Part shown: positions 45,207 to 54,065 of the stretch, piece after piece
Position numbering within the stretch: position 1 is the first letter of the stretch
How the letters are laid out: each line of letters opens with the position of its first letter
Assembly: GCF_011769525.1 (NCBI RefSeq)
Contig: NZ_CP050440.1
Coordinates: 1 to 64,000 of the forward strand
Source: Tolypothrix sp. PCC 7910
GTDB lineage: Bacteria > Cyanobacteriota > Cyanobacteriia > Cyanobacteriales > Nostocaceae
Reading direction: 5' to 3'
DNA length: 64,000 nucleotides
Notes under the pieces: model-generated
Databases searched by the model: none
What the model was told of the DNA's origin: nothing
What the model saw: the letters and a program-made list of their open reading frames with translations, nothing else
Program-made: the position numbers and the translations under genes

Positions 45207-45659
45207 CTAAATTACTTTTCCCGCATACATATATTTCATCTCTAAATTTGCCCGCACCCACAATTCTGTCATTGACCAAATTACTACTTTATTTGGTGCG
45301 TCTGCAAAATTACCTGGCTTGTGGGTGACAATTGCATGAAGAAGGCGATCACTAACACAAACTAATTCTACAGCAGAGTCAAAATCTTGCAGGGGTGATA
45401 CTCTGGCTTGTTGTAAGATGCTGTTGTCAACTGGGCAAATTTGGATTTTTTCTTGTAACCAATTAATTACTATCTCAGCAATCTGAGAATTTTGCAGGCG
45501 ACTAATATAATTGGAAATCCTTTGCCAACCGATATCAGTTATATATATTTGCACCAAAGGATGGGCTACATCTAAGAGATTGCTAACATCTTCTACGCAG
45601 TTGTAGCGATTCATTAAAGCTTCTAAGATTAAATCGGCATCAACTAAAATTCTTAGCAC
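45207..45659 (-). CDS. PIN-domain protein
   Basis: 150 residues, one PIN fold. The first acidic residue is D7 in RILVDADLIL, a mid-protein acidic site lies in QDFDSAVELVCV, and DFDSA...DRLLHAIVTH gives the later pattern. It has the shape of VapC-like RNases, but no antitoxin gene is adjacent. It may be a stand-alone cyanobacterial PIN protein or a toxin that has lost its partner. The ATG is at 45659 on the minus strand. Its 3' end abuts the four-hairpin repeat. Confidence 0.7.
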   Translation of the reverse strand: MLRILVDADLILEALMNRYNCVEDVSNLLDVAHPLVQIYITDIGWQRISNYISRLQNSQIAEIVINWLQEKIQICPVDNSILQQARVSPLQDFDSAVELVCVSDRLLHAIVTHKPGNFADAPNKVVIWSMTELWVRANLEMKYMYAGKVI

Positions 45660-46040
45660 GTTAACCCCTATTGTAAACTGATAAATTTAGTGCCATTGCC
45701 TGAAATTTGACCGTTGAATAGATGCTAAAGGCAAGAATAAGCTGCAACAATCAAAACTTCCTAGTACATATTGGCGTACATAGATAAACCGTTTACAAGA
45801 AACCAAAATCATCAAATCACAGCCTTAAGATTTTTGACTTTTGATTTTTAACTTTGGAATTTGTGTGGCGGTAATCGAACAATAGGTGTTATTACAAATA
45901 ACATTCATGCTCATAATGAAAGCAAGAACAAATTTGTAATAATACCTAAATTCAATGACGAAGAATGCTTTTAAAAGTTCCGAAATAAAATTGCAAATTT
46001 AGCAACATTTAGCCGTTAAAAATTCACAAGAAATTTATTT
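45660..46040. other. Intergenic, no gene seen
   Basis: AT-rich, with repeated TTTTTGACTTTTGATTTTTAAC-type stretches around 45830. It ends with AT-rich sequence after the mltA stop. No feature is supported. Confidence 0.45.
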
Positions 46041-47303
46041 TTAAGGCTTCAGTAATAGATAAAATAATTGTCCATTGCTGACTGTGACACCAGCGCGATC
46101 GCCTGCTATTTTGCCAGTACCTAAAAAGTAATCCACCCTGCCAGGGCCTTTAATTGCCCCACCTGTATCCTGATCGAGTACGTAACGGCTGACAATGCGA
46201 TGTTTTAATTTACCAGTACTATCGGCAAAGGGAAACTCAGACCGAATTAGCGCTAAAGCACCAGGAGGCATGAGAGATTTATCTGTAGCAATGGAACGTT
46301 CTGCTGTCAGTGGTTGACTGATAGAACCCTGTGCAGGTGCGCCTTTGGTTTCCTGAAAAAACACAAAGCTGGGATCGCGAGGAATATATACGTTCAATTC
46401 TTGGGGATACTTTTGGAAATAGTCGAGAATTATGGGCATAGTCATCCCTTGTAACGGTAATTTGCCATCATTTGCCAATTCTCGCCCAATACTTTTGTAA
46501 TTATACGCAATATTGCCTGCATAACCAATACTTGTAAGCGTACCATCAGTTAGTTGCAATTTCGCAGAACCTTGAATTTGCACCATGTATGGTTCCAGGC
46601 GATCGCGAAACCAAAATAACTCTAAGCCGCGCAGTTTCCCCTTTGAAGCTTGCAAACCGTCAGCCCCTTCTAATTCCAGGCGTGTGGGATGCGGTAAGCT
46701 CCAGGAATCTAAATCGGGAGGTAATTTATAAACAGGATAGCGGTATTCTGCTGTCGGTACACGACTAGCTGTATACATTGGCTCATAATAGGCAGTGAAC
46801 AAAACTGAACCTTTGCTATCCTTACCAATTGACTGATAAAGTACAAACTCCTGAGATATTGCTGTATGCAATGCAGCTGCGGAATTTGTCGTGAGTAGCA
46901 ATTGACGGAATCTGATCAAACTTTTGTAGACGCGATCGCGTGTAATTCCTGGTACCTGATAATTTTGATAAGCTGCTTCCGCCCTGGGAGTTTGTAAATA
47001 GCGCAGACTGCGATCTATCGACTGTAACAGCGCTTTTTTATGCGCTGGTTGTCCATTTTCAATTTGATAAATCGCCTGATCCATACAGGAAGTATCATCT
47101 TCACAGCAAGTAACTGGTACTCTGGGAATTAATACTGGTAATTTCTGCTGAGAATTGGCGGAAGATGATTCAGGAAGATACCACTTTTTCAGCTGACATT
47201 CTGCGGGACTGAGTTTTAATTGTCCCAAAGATGGCATCCCCACTAGGAACGTTAACAGCACAACAGGTAGGCTCAGAGAAATAGTTGTAAGTTTATTTAG
47301 CAT
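46041..47303 (-). CDS. mltA: Membrane-bound lytic murein transglycosylase A
   Basis: 420 residues. An N-terminal signal peptide (about 1-27) precedes a region with paired Cys (VTCCEDDTSC), the MltA domain (FTAYYEPMYTAS, IQGSAKLQLTDG, GYAGNIAYNYKSIGREL) and a C-terminal 3D domain (VLDQDTGGAIKGPGRVDYFLG) with the three conserved Asp. It cleaves peptidoglycan glycan strands to 1,6-anhydro products, in the periplasm. No lipobox Cys is clear at the signal end, so soluble or otherwise anchored. Monocistronic. Confidence 0.94.
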   Translation of the reverse strand: MLNKLTTISLSLPVVLLTFLVGMPSLGQLKLSPAECQLKKWYLPESSSANSQQKLPVLIPRVPVTCCEDDTSCMDQAIYQIENGQPAHKKALLQSIDRSLRYLQTPRAEAAYQNYQVPGITRDRVYKSLIRFRQLLLTTNSAAALHTAISQEFVLYQSIGKDSKGSVLFTAYYEPMYTASRVPTAEYRYPVYKLPPDLDSWSLPHPTRLELEGADGLQASKGKLRGLELFWFRDRLEPYMVQIQGSAKLQLTDGTLTSIGYAGNIAYNYKSIGRELANDGKLPLQGMTMPIILDYFQKYPQELNVYIPRDPSFVFFQETKGAPAQGSISQPLTAERSIATDKSLMPPGALALIRSEFPFADSTGKLKHRIVSRYVLDQDTGGAIKGPGRVDYFLGTGKIAGDRAGVTVSNGQLFYLLLKP

Positions 47304-47614
47304 TAAAAAATAAGTTATTTGTCAAGAGTCAACAGCCCAGGCGTAGCCTGTCGTAGACATCGTAGTTCAATTTGTGGCGATCGCACTTTCTCAACAATCA
47401 AATTAAATTGCTATATTAAAACCCACTATTCCTTTTTCCCTGTTCAATCAGAATTGCAGGTTATTGATTTTACATTCCTTATACCAATTCTTTCTTAAGC
47501 TGCATAGAATTCGATCCCCCCTAGCCCCCCTTAAAAAACTACGGTGTACACACAAGTATTATCTGTAAGGGTAAAAAATATTTGATACATCAATCATGAC
47601 TTTTCAAACATCCT
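47304..47614. other. Intergenic with C-rich repeat fragments
   Basis: Contains AGCCCAGGCGTAGCCTGTCG near 47334 and GATCCCCCCTAGCCCCCC near 47513, both fragments of dispersed repeats. No gene. Confidence 0.45.
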
Positions 47615-48055
47615 CTGAGCAAAGCCACTATTGAGTTGAGCAAAGCCGCTATTGAGTTGAGCAAAGCCGCTATTGAGTTGAGGAAAGCCACTATTGAGTT
47701 GAGCAAAGCCACTATTGAGTTGAGAATAGCCGCTATTGAGTTGAGCAAAGCCGCTATTGAGTTGAGAATAGCCACTATTGAGTTGAGCAAAGCCACTATT
47801 GAGTTGAGAATAGCCGCTATTGAGTTGAGCAAAGCCACTATTGAGTTGAGCAAAGCCGCTATTGAGTTGAGGAAAGCCACTATTGAGTTGAGGAAAGCCG
47901 CTATTGAGTTGAGAATAGCCGCTATTGAGTTGAGGAAAGCCACTATTGAGTTGAGAATAGCCGCTATTGAGTTGAGCAAAGCCACTATTGAGTTGAGCAA
48001 AGCCGCTACTGAGTTGAGCAAAGCCGCTACTGAGTTGAGAATAGCCGCTAATGAA
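47615..48055. repeat. 21-bp tandem repeat array, about 21 units
   Basis: The unit is ATTGAGTTGAGCAAAGCCGCT. It varies only at AGCAAAG/AGGAAAG/AGAATAG, GCT/ACT and ATT/ACT, in mosaic order. Because the period is a multiple of three, frames stay open on both strands: plus heptads (S/R)(K/I)A(A/T)IEL, minus LNSI(A/V)A(L/I/F). Neither has an ATG or a ribosome-binding site, so I do not call a gene. It shares its core with the array at 7565-7712 and lies ~340 bp before the HEAT-NACHT gene. Confidence 0.9.
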
Positions 48056-48396
48056 ACAGCCCTGGGGGGTATTAAGGGAGGTAAAACCCGGATCTCAAAA
48101 TAACTCCGATTTGTGTGTTCACCCTAGCTTAAAAAAGGGGAGAAAAGAATCAAAGTCTCTCTTTTTAAGGGGAAACCGACATAAATCTCTCAAATTCCCC
48201 CTTTTTAAGGGGGATTTAGGGGGATCTAAATATGTGCAACTTCACATGAAATTAGTATTAGAGCTAAAAACTGAGCTTCGTTAATGAGTCTTGAATACTC
48301 GTGAGTGAGTATTTAAAAATTCACAATCAGGAATTAGGAATTGCAAGGTTGATATTATACTCATAATCGGTGTAATCGGCCGCCTTGCCCCCAATT

Positions 48397-51300
48397 ATGC
48401 TCATAATTCCCTGCCGCGCTAACAAGCTTTCCCTTTTCTTCCTTTTCTCCTTTACCCTGCTGTTGACACTTCTGCTATGTTTACCTTGGGTGAGTGCGAA
48501 AGAACAGCCTAAGCCGAAGCCAGAAGCATGGCAGATTAACGGCATAGTCGCCGCCCTGGATGATGGATATGACGAAGTTAAGACACTTGCTTTTGAACAA
48601 TTCAAATATTTTGATCTAAAAAATTTGAATTTGGTGGTTCAGAAACCAGCTGATATTGCTCAGAAAGTTTTCAAAATCTTCAAGGATAAATCCGTTCACT
48701 CCGGTGTTCGTGCCAGCGCAGCAGCAGCATTGGAAAATCTCGGGGAAACTGCCGAACCCTATGTCAAAGACATCCTCGACTTCCTCAAAGATAAAACTGT
48801 TGACTCCCGTGTTCGTATCATTGCAGCAGAGGACTTGGAAAATCTGGGGGAAGTAGCCAAACCCTACGTTAAAGACATTGCCGACATCCTCAAGGATAAT
48901 ACTGTTGACTCTGGTGTTCGTGCCTGTGCAGCAGCGGCATTGGGAAATCTGGGGGAGACGGCCAAACCTTACGTCAACGACATCGCCAATATCCTCAAGG
49001 ATAAAACTGTTAACTCTTATGTTCGTTCTGGTGCAGCTTATGCCTTGGGACATCTGGGGGAGGTAGCCAAACCCTACGTCAAAGACATCTTCGACATCCT
49101 CAAGGATAAAACTGTTCACCCTACTTCTCGTTCCCGTGCAGCAGAGGCATTGGGAAATCTAGGAGAGTTAACCAAACCCTACGTCAACGACATCGCCAAT
49201 ATCCTCAAGGATAAAACTGTTGAGAGTGATGTTCGTTCTGATGCAGCTTATGCATTGGGAAATCTAGGGCAGGTAGCCAAACCCTACGTCAAAGACATCT
49301 TCGACATCCTCAAGGATAAAACTGTTGACCCTAATTTTCGTTCCCGTGCAGCAGAGGCATTGGGGAATCTAGGAGAGTTAACCAAACCTTACGTCAACGA
49401 CATCGCCAATATCCTCAAAGATAAATCCGTTGACTCTGGTGTTCGTTCTGGTGCAGCTTATGCCTTGGGACAGCTGGGGGAGGTAGCCAAACCCTACGTC
49501 AAAGACATTGCCGACATCCTCAAGGATAAAACTGTTAACTCTTATGTTCGTTCTGGTGCAGCACGGGCATTGGGAAATCTGGGGGAAGTAGCCAAACCCT
49601 ACGTCAAAGACATCTTCGACATCCTCAAGGATAAAACTGTTGAGATTGATGTTCGTTTTGGTGCAACACAGGCATTGGGAAATCTGGGGGAAGTAGCCAA
49701 ACCCTACGTCAAAGACATTGCCGACATCCTCAAGGATAAAACTGTTGACTCTTCTGTTCGCTCCAGTGCAGCACAGGCATTGGGAAATCTGGGGGAAGTA
49801 GCCAAACCCTACGTTAAAGACATTCTCGACATCCTCAAAGATAAATCTGTTAACAGTAGTGTTCGTTCCCCTGCAGCAGGGGCATTGGAAAAGATAGAAC
49901 AACTCAACTTGAATAATATTGTTGTAATTTTGGATAGCGTTTATTACGCAGGTCAATCAGAATTTGCACAGTGGCGATTTTTAACCTATTTCCTTGGTGG
50001 TGGCACTGAAGACGTGAAAACTCTGCTAACATGGCTGGGTTTTTCTAAAACAATTCCTGCCTCATTAATGCACGATGAAGGTAAGAAAACACTGGAGGTT
50101 TTTCTCAAAGCTTGGGAACCTAGTAAGGGGCTAGAGAGATTAAGAGAAGATTTAGCAGAAAAGATTTCGATACTTGTCGAGAGTAAAAAAGTTCCTTGGA
50201 AATGGCAAGATATCACTTTGTTACAGTCCCACTACAAAAACCTCAAAACTTCCTACCCGTATAAAGCTTATGCAATACAGTCACAGATCAATAACCTTGA
50301 GGGTTGGCAATGGTTTTTCAAAGGTAGAAACACTATCCTTATTCACCTTACCTTCTGGCTTGCCCTCATCTTTGCTTATCCCAAATTTCCCCAAGTTCAA
50401 GCTATCTTCTTCTGGAATCCTTGGGTAAGGCGCATTCTCGGTGTCGGCTATGTCGGCTTTCTCCTTACCTGGTTTCCTCCCTTCCGCCGCAAGTTATTTG
50501 AACCTTTCCAGCCTTCCCTTCTCGCCGATGCTGGGTTAGATAATTTTAACCCCCAAGCTTACTTCCCCGACTCGCAAGTCAAACTTCCCAACACCGAGGA
50601 ACCCGTAGCCATTACCCAGGTGCTACCCAATATCAAAGGGCAAATTGTCCTCGAAGGTGATTCCGGTTTAGGTAAATCGATGTTTCTCCGCCATTTGGTG
50701 AAAACCTCACCGCGTCTGGTGGTTTATCTCCCCGCCCGCAAGTGTGACAAAGGGGTAATTGAAGCGATTCAAGCCAAGCTGCACGGACAAGCACAAGATG
50801 CTGATTTTCTCAAGAATTTGATTTACAGTGGTGCTTTAGATATCTGCATCGACGGACTCAATGAAGTTACCGCCGACACTAGAGCAAAAATCACTCAATT
50901 TGTCGAAAGCTACTTCCGGGGTAACATCATCATGACTACCCAGCCCCTAGAGTGGACACCACCCTCAACAGCCAAAATATATAAATTACAACCCCTTGAG
51001 CAAGCGCAAATTCAGCAATTCTTAATTTCCCGTCAGCCGCGCCTGCCCAAAGATGCCAAAGTTAAAGGTAGTGAATACGAGCAAGCCTGCGCTGATTATT
51101 TAAATCAAACTCTCAACAACCAGCCATCAGCAGAAGAGTTAGCCGCAGTTAACAGAATTCTCTCTAACCCAATGGATTTAACTGTTGTAGCGTTGATGCT
51201 AGCCCAAGGTGAATACCCCGACTTATTCCACCTGCAACAACAGCAATATAATTTGATAGCAACTGAATACCTGCAAGAGTGGAAACAGGAATTTCCTCTC

Positions 51301-51723
51301 AAAAAATTCTCCCAAGCTGTATATGATATGCGGCTAAATGATGAACAAGCTTTACCGGGAGATGAATTTTACCAAGTTTTACAATCTTTAGAAGACGAGA
51401 AATATAAAATGGTCGTCAGCCGTCAATGGCAAAACGAAGAAGGCGCAGCCAAGAAAGAATGGTATTTCCGCCACGACAAAATTATGGAATTCTTTTTAGT
51501 GCAGAACTTTCTCGGTGAGAATGAAGAAGCGGAAAAACGTCTCATCGATCACATGGGCGACCCGCGCTTTCGCGGTGTATACTTTTTGCTGGCAACCCTA
51601 CTCCCCTTAGATGCAGCCAAAGAACTGCGGGAGAAAATTATTCAATACGCCGCCGATACTAAAGACCATACTGTAAGTGATACCTTCGTGCAATTATTGC
51701 GCCCCCGTGCTGCCGCAAATTAA
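48397..51723 (+). CDS. Membrane HEAT-repeat/NACHT NTPase
   Basis: 1108 residues. Layout: signal-type hydrophobic start (about 10-33) and Pro-rich spacer; twelve 35-residue HEAT-like repeats at about 85-505 (VAKPYVKDIxDILKDKTVxxxV, then RSxAAxALGNLGE); a helical part; two membrane spans at about 650-710 (ILIHLTFWLALIFAY; ILGVGYVGFLLTWF); then a NACHT/STAND NTPase with Walker A EGDSGLGKS (Lys near residue 760) and Walker B LDICIDGLNE. A helical C-terminus holds YFRHDKIMEFFLVQNFLG, typical of NACHT proteins. If the signal works, the HEAT array is periplasmic and the NTPase cytoplasmic, so a transmembrane sensor is plausible (inference). The 105-bp repeat DNA is strongly homogenised. I use ATG 48397; a TTG lies 12 bp upstream. 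Function unknown; defence or stress signalling possible. Confidence 0.85.
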   Translation: MLIIPCRANKLSLFFLFSFTLLLTLLLCLPWVSAKEQPKPKPEAWQINGIVAALDDGYDEVKTLAFEQFKYFDLKNLNLVVQKPADIAQKVFKIFKDKSVHSGVRASAAAALENLGETAEPYVKDILDFLKDKTVDSRVRIIAAEDLENLGEVAKPYVKDIADILKDNTVDSGVRACAAAALGNLGETAKPYVNDIANILKDKTVNSYVRSGAAYALGHLGEVAKPYVKDIFDILKDKTVHPTSRSRAAEALGNLGELTKPYVNDIANILKDKTVESDVRSDAAYALGNLGQVAKPYVKDIFDILKDKTVDPNFRSRAAEALGNLGELTKPYVNDIANILKDKSVDSGVRSGAAYALGQLGEVAKPYVKDIADILKDKTVNSYVRSGAARALGNLGEVAKPYVKDIFDILKDKTVEIDVRFGATQALGNLGEVAKPYVKDIADILKDKTVDSSVRSSAAQALGNLGEVAKPYVKDILDILKDKSVNSSVRSPAAGALEKIEQLNLNNIVVILDSVYYAGQSEFAQWRFLTYFLGGGTEDVKTLLTWLGFSKTIPASLMHDEGKKTLEVFLKAWEPSKGLERLREDLAEKISILVESKKVPWKWQDITLLQSHYKNLKTSYPYKAYAIQSQINNLEGWQWFFKGRNTILIHLTFWLALIFAYPKFPQVQAIFFWNPWVRRILGVGYVGFLLTWFPPFRRKLFEPFQPSLLADAGLDNFNPQAYFPDSQVKLPNTEEPVAITQVLPNIKGQIVLEGDSGLGKSMFLRHLVKTSPRLVVYLPARKCDKGVIEAIQAKLHGQAQDADFLKNLIYSGALDICIDGLNEVTADTRAKITQFVESYFRGNIIMTTQPLEWTPPSTAKIYKLQPLEQAQIQQFLISRQPRLPKDAKVKGSEYEQACADYLNQTLNNQPSAEELAAVNRILSNPMDLTVVALMLAQGEYPDLFHLQQQQYNLIATEYLQEWKQEFPLKKFSQAVYDMRLNDEQALPGDEFYQVLQSLEDEKYKMVVSRQWQNEEGAAKKEWYFRHDKIMEFFLVQNFLGENEEAEKRLIDHMGDPRFRGVYFLLATLLPLDAAKELREKIIQYAADTKDHTVSDTFVQLLRPRAAAN

Positions 51724-52664
51724 TGGATTATGGGAGTGTAATTTCTAGAAATCAGCAGTATTTTAGCTGATTGTTTTCTCTAAAAGTAAATATCAAGTAG
51801 GGTGTGTTACGGCTGTACAAGGATTTCGGACTTAGAGACAATGAAATTTAGCCGTAACGCACCATCTTTGTCGATGCCGTACTCTCTGCTAACGCATCCT
51901 ACAATTTAAGGTTTACTTTAAATAATTGAAGGGAAAAGGCAGAATTTCTGGTTAACACAGCAGTATTTTAGCTGATAGTTTTCTCAAACAGCGCGTAGGC
52001 GTAGCCTTAGCCACACTACAACTCATCTTCCCAATCCCCAGTCCCCAGTCCCACTTTACAATTTCTCCATATTAGGTACTCATTTTTATAATTTGAGTAA
52101 ACAAAAAGGCTTGTAACTTTCTCATTTAGCTGTTTCAAGTAAGCAAAATGCCATTTCACCTACTTAAAAAGCCATTTCACCTACCCAAAAAGCCTTATTG
52201 CCTTCTCATTTTGGTGTTTTCCGCAAGCAAAAAGCCTTAACGCCTACTCAAAAAGCCTTAACGCTTACTCATTTTGGTAAATCACGCACTCATTTTAGTG
52301 TTTTCCGCAGGTAAAAAGCCTTAACGCTTACTCATTTCGGTAAATCGCGCACTCATTTTGGTGTTTTCCGCAAAAATTTAGGCTATTTACTGGCTCAAAA
52401 ATAGCCATTGCTTTCTCCTTTAAATAGATTCAGCCAGCGTTGTAACTATTTGCTGGCAAAAAAGTGCGATCGCAAAAACGAAAATGCGATCGCACTTGTT
52501 CTCAAATCAAATTCCGTGCTTATGGACTCATATTTAATTTTTGAAATTTATGTAGGATGCGTTAGCGATAGCGTAACGCATCTTTAACAAGCCTTTCGTG
52601 CATTACGGCTACGCCTAACGCACGCTAAAAATACTTACCTCTTGATTCTTCTTCCCCTATTCCC
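51724..52664. repeat. Repeat-rich intergenic region with ~63-bp tandem units
   Basis: No gene. At 51795-51905 there are degenerate copies of the TAACGCATCCTAC repeat. From 52085 to 52385 a complex tandem array is built of CTCATTTTGGTGTTTTCCGC, AAGCAAAAAGCCTTAACGC and TACTCATTT(T/C)GGTAAATC blocks; two consecutive units are 63 bp apart and one carries an extra ~20 bp. At 52532-52628 a full GGATGCGTTAGCGATAGCG repeat follows. The spacing is irregular, so this is not a CRISPR. Confidence 0.7.
52462..52503 (-). terminator. HIP1-stem terminator downstream of pxcA
   Basis: On the minus strand AAGTGCGATCGCA pairs perfectly with TGCGATCGCACTT (13 bp) and is followed by TTTTGCC. Each arm contains a HIP1 octamer. 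It lies ~165 bp beyond the pxcA stop. Confidence 0.6.
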
Positions 52665-53978
52665 TTACTCATTCATATTATGATAAGTCGCCACCGCAGA
52701 AGGCGATATCCGGTTTAAGTAACGGAAAATCCAATATTTGAAAATCGTATCTAAAATCACCGGGAAAGTGGCAATAAATAAGAAGATAAAATCTCTATTT
52801 GCTGGTAATCCCCAGTGGCGCGAAATACCTTCTAAAATTACTTCCCAACCATGCGGAGAGTGAAACCCTACAAATACATCAGTAAACAAAATGATAATAA
52901 ATGCCTTGGCGCTATCGCTCAGACCATAGACAATATTATCAAAAAATTCTTTGATAGTAGCGATAGAAGATTTACTAACTAGTAAAAGCCAAATAAACGC
53001 CGCCACAGAAAACATATCTGCAAACACATTTTTAATGGCATTCGAGCTTTCTTTGCGAAAATCTTCAGCAATCTCACCTGCCTTTTCTTTCAGATGAATT
53101 TCTAATTCCTCAACAGGTAGTGGTGGTGCTTTTGTAATCAAATTTTCAAATTTTAGCCTTTCTTCATACCTTTCTAGCTCAGATAAAGCTTCTTCTTCCA
53201 TTTCCACATTGAGGAAAACTTGCATTGTTTCCGACCCTCGAAAATGTTCAATTAAAGGGCCAACTACCAACGCTTTTGCTAACTGATGAGTGAGAAGTGG
53301 TACAATAATTAAGAGTAAAATAAATCTGATTGATATGATTGTTCTTCTTTGTGTTTGGCGGAAATTTTGAACTACATCTTGTTCAGAATTAGGGTCTAAC
53401 TCTACTTGTAGACGCGTAATCGTACTTAAAATTGACCTTGGTAATATTCCCGTTGTATTCGCCTTCCCTTGAGGCTTTCTATTTTCAGTAATCGGTACTT
53501 TTTGTTTAGGTATCGAAGTGGAATTTATAGAAGATCTAGTTTGGATCTGGGGCCGTTTATCTACTACAACTAGAGCGCTAGGGTCTTCTTCAAGGGTATA
53601 TTTGGAAATAACTTGGTCGATAAACCTGAGCTTTTCTAAAATTACGTAAGGTTCAGGATATTCTACACCTGCTTTATTCGCAGCTTTTTGATTTCCTTCA
53701 TTTAAAAACCAACGGCTACCTTTAAACTCTGTTAGTCGCATCCGCGCAATTTTTAATTGCTTTCTTAAGTCGGCCTCAAAATAATCCATGACATTATTAC
53801 TGTACATGGCTAAGTCGGGGTCTATTTTATTACCATTAAAATGTTGATCTTCTAGCTCTTTAATTTTTAATGCCGCGTTATAAGCCTCATCCAGAGAACG
53901 TTCTGGTGTGCGTAAATACCATCGGTAAAGACCCAGCAAGAAAGAGTAAATTTTTTCGCTAAAAACAGAGTTCTTCAT
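52665..53978 (-). CDS. pxcA: Proton extrusion protein PxcA (CemA family)
   Basis: 437 residues. A long soluble N-terminal half (about 1-215) precedes a CemA domain with four membrane spans: ISIRFILLLIIVPLLTHQL, the MFSVAAFIWLLLV region, FIIILFTDVFVGFHS and FIFLFIATFPVILDTIFKYW. The motifs VGFHSPHGWE and KYWIFRYLNR are family hallmarks. It supports light-dependent proton release and acid/CO2 acclimation in cyanobacteria (established for Synechocystis PxcA), in the plasma membrane. I use ATG 53978; a TTG 9 bp upstream is in frame. Divergent from the helicase gene. Confidence 0.95.
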   Translation of the reverse strand: MKNSVFSEKIYSFLLGLYRWYLRTPERSLDEAYNAALKIKELEDQHFNGNKIDPDLAMYSNNVMDYFEADLRKQLKIARMRLTEFKGSRWFLNEGNQKAANKAGVEYPEPYVILEKLRFIDQVISKYTLEEDPSALVVVDKRPQIQTRSSINSTSIPKQKVPITENRKPQGKANTTGILPRSILSTITRLQVELDPNSEQDVVQNFRQTQRRTIISIRFILLLIIVPLLTHQLAKALVVGPLIEHFRGSETMQVFLNVEMEEEALSELERYEERLKFENLITKAPPLPVEELEIHLKEKAGEIAEDFRKESSNAIKNVFADMFSVAAFIWLLLVSKSSIATIKEFFDNIVYGLSDSAKAFIIILFTDVFVGFHSPHGWEVILEGISRHWGLPANRDFIFLFIATFPVILDTIFKYWIFRYLNRISPSAVATYHNMNE

Positions 53979-54065
53979 CGTCGGCAATCATCCAGCATGA
54001 TTTGGTGATTCTTAACCTTAAATTAACGCACGAATTATACTAACAAATCTACAAAGAGAGGGCTT

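Noticed and set aside
45207-45659. Toxin-antitoxin pair based on the PIN protein
   Set aside because: No small antitoxin-like frame was found beside it; both flanks are repeat or empty.
47590-48103. Two long open frames, one on each strand, through the 21-bp array
   Set aside because: Both are open only because a 21-bp period keeps frame. Their only starts are TTG codons inside or at the edge of the repeat, with no ribosome-binding site.
48616-49956. Antisense open frames in the HEAT-repeat region
   Set aside because: They mirror the 105-bp repeat units of the plus-strand gene, with repeated Cys/Phe/Asn-rich peptides and no independent start signals.
52085-52385. Possible CRISPR array
   Set aside because: Repeat blocks are adjacent and irregular, spacers are not unique, and no cas gene is near.
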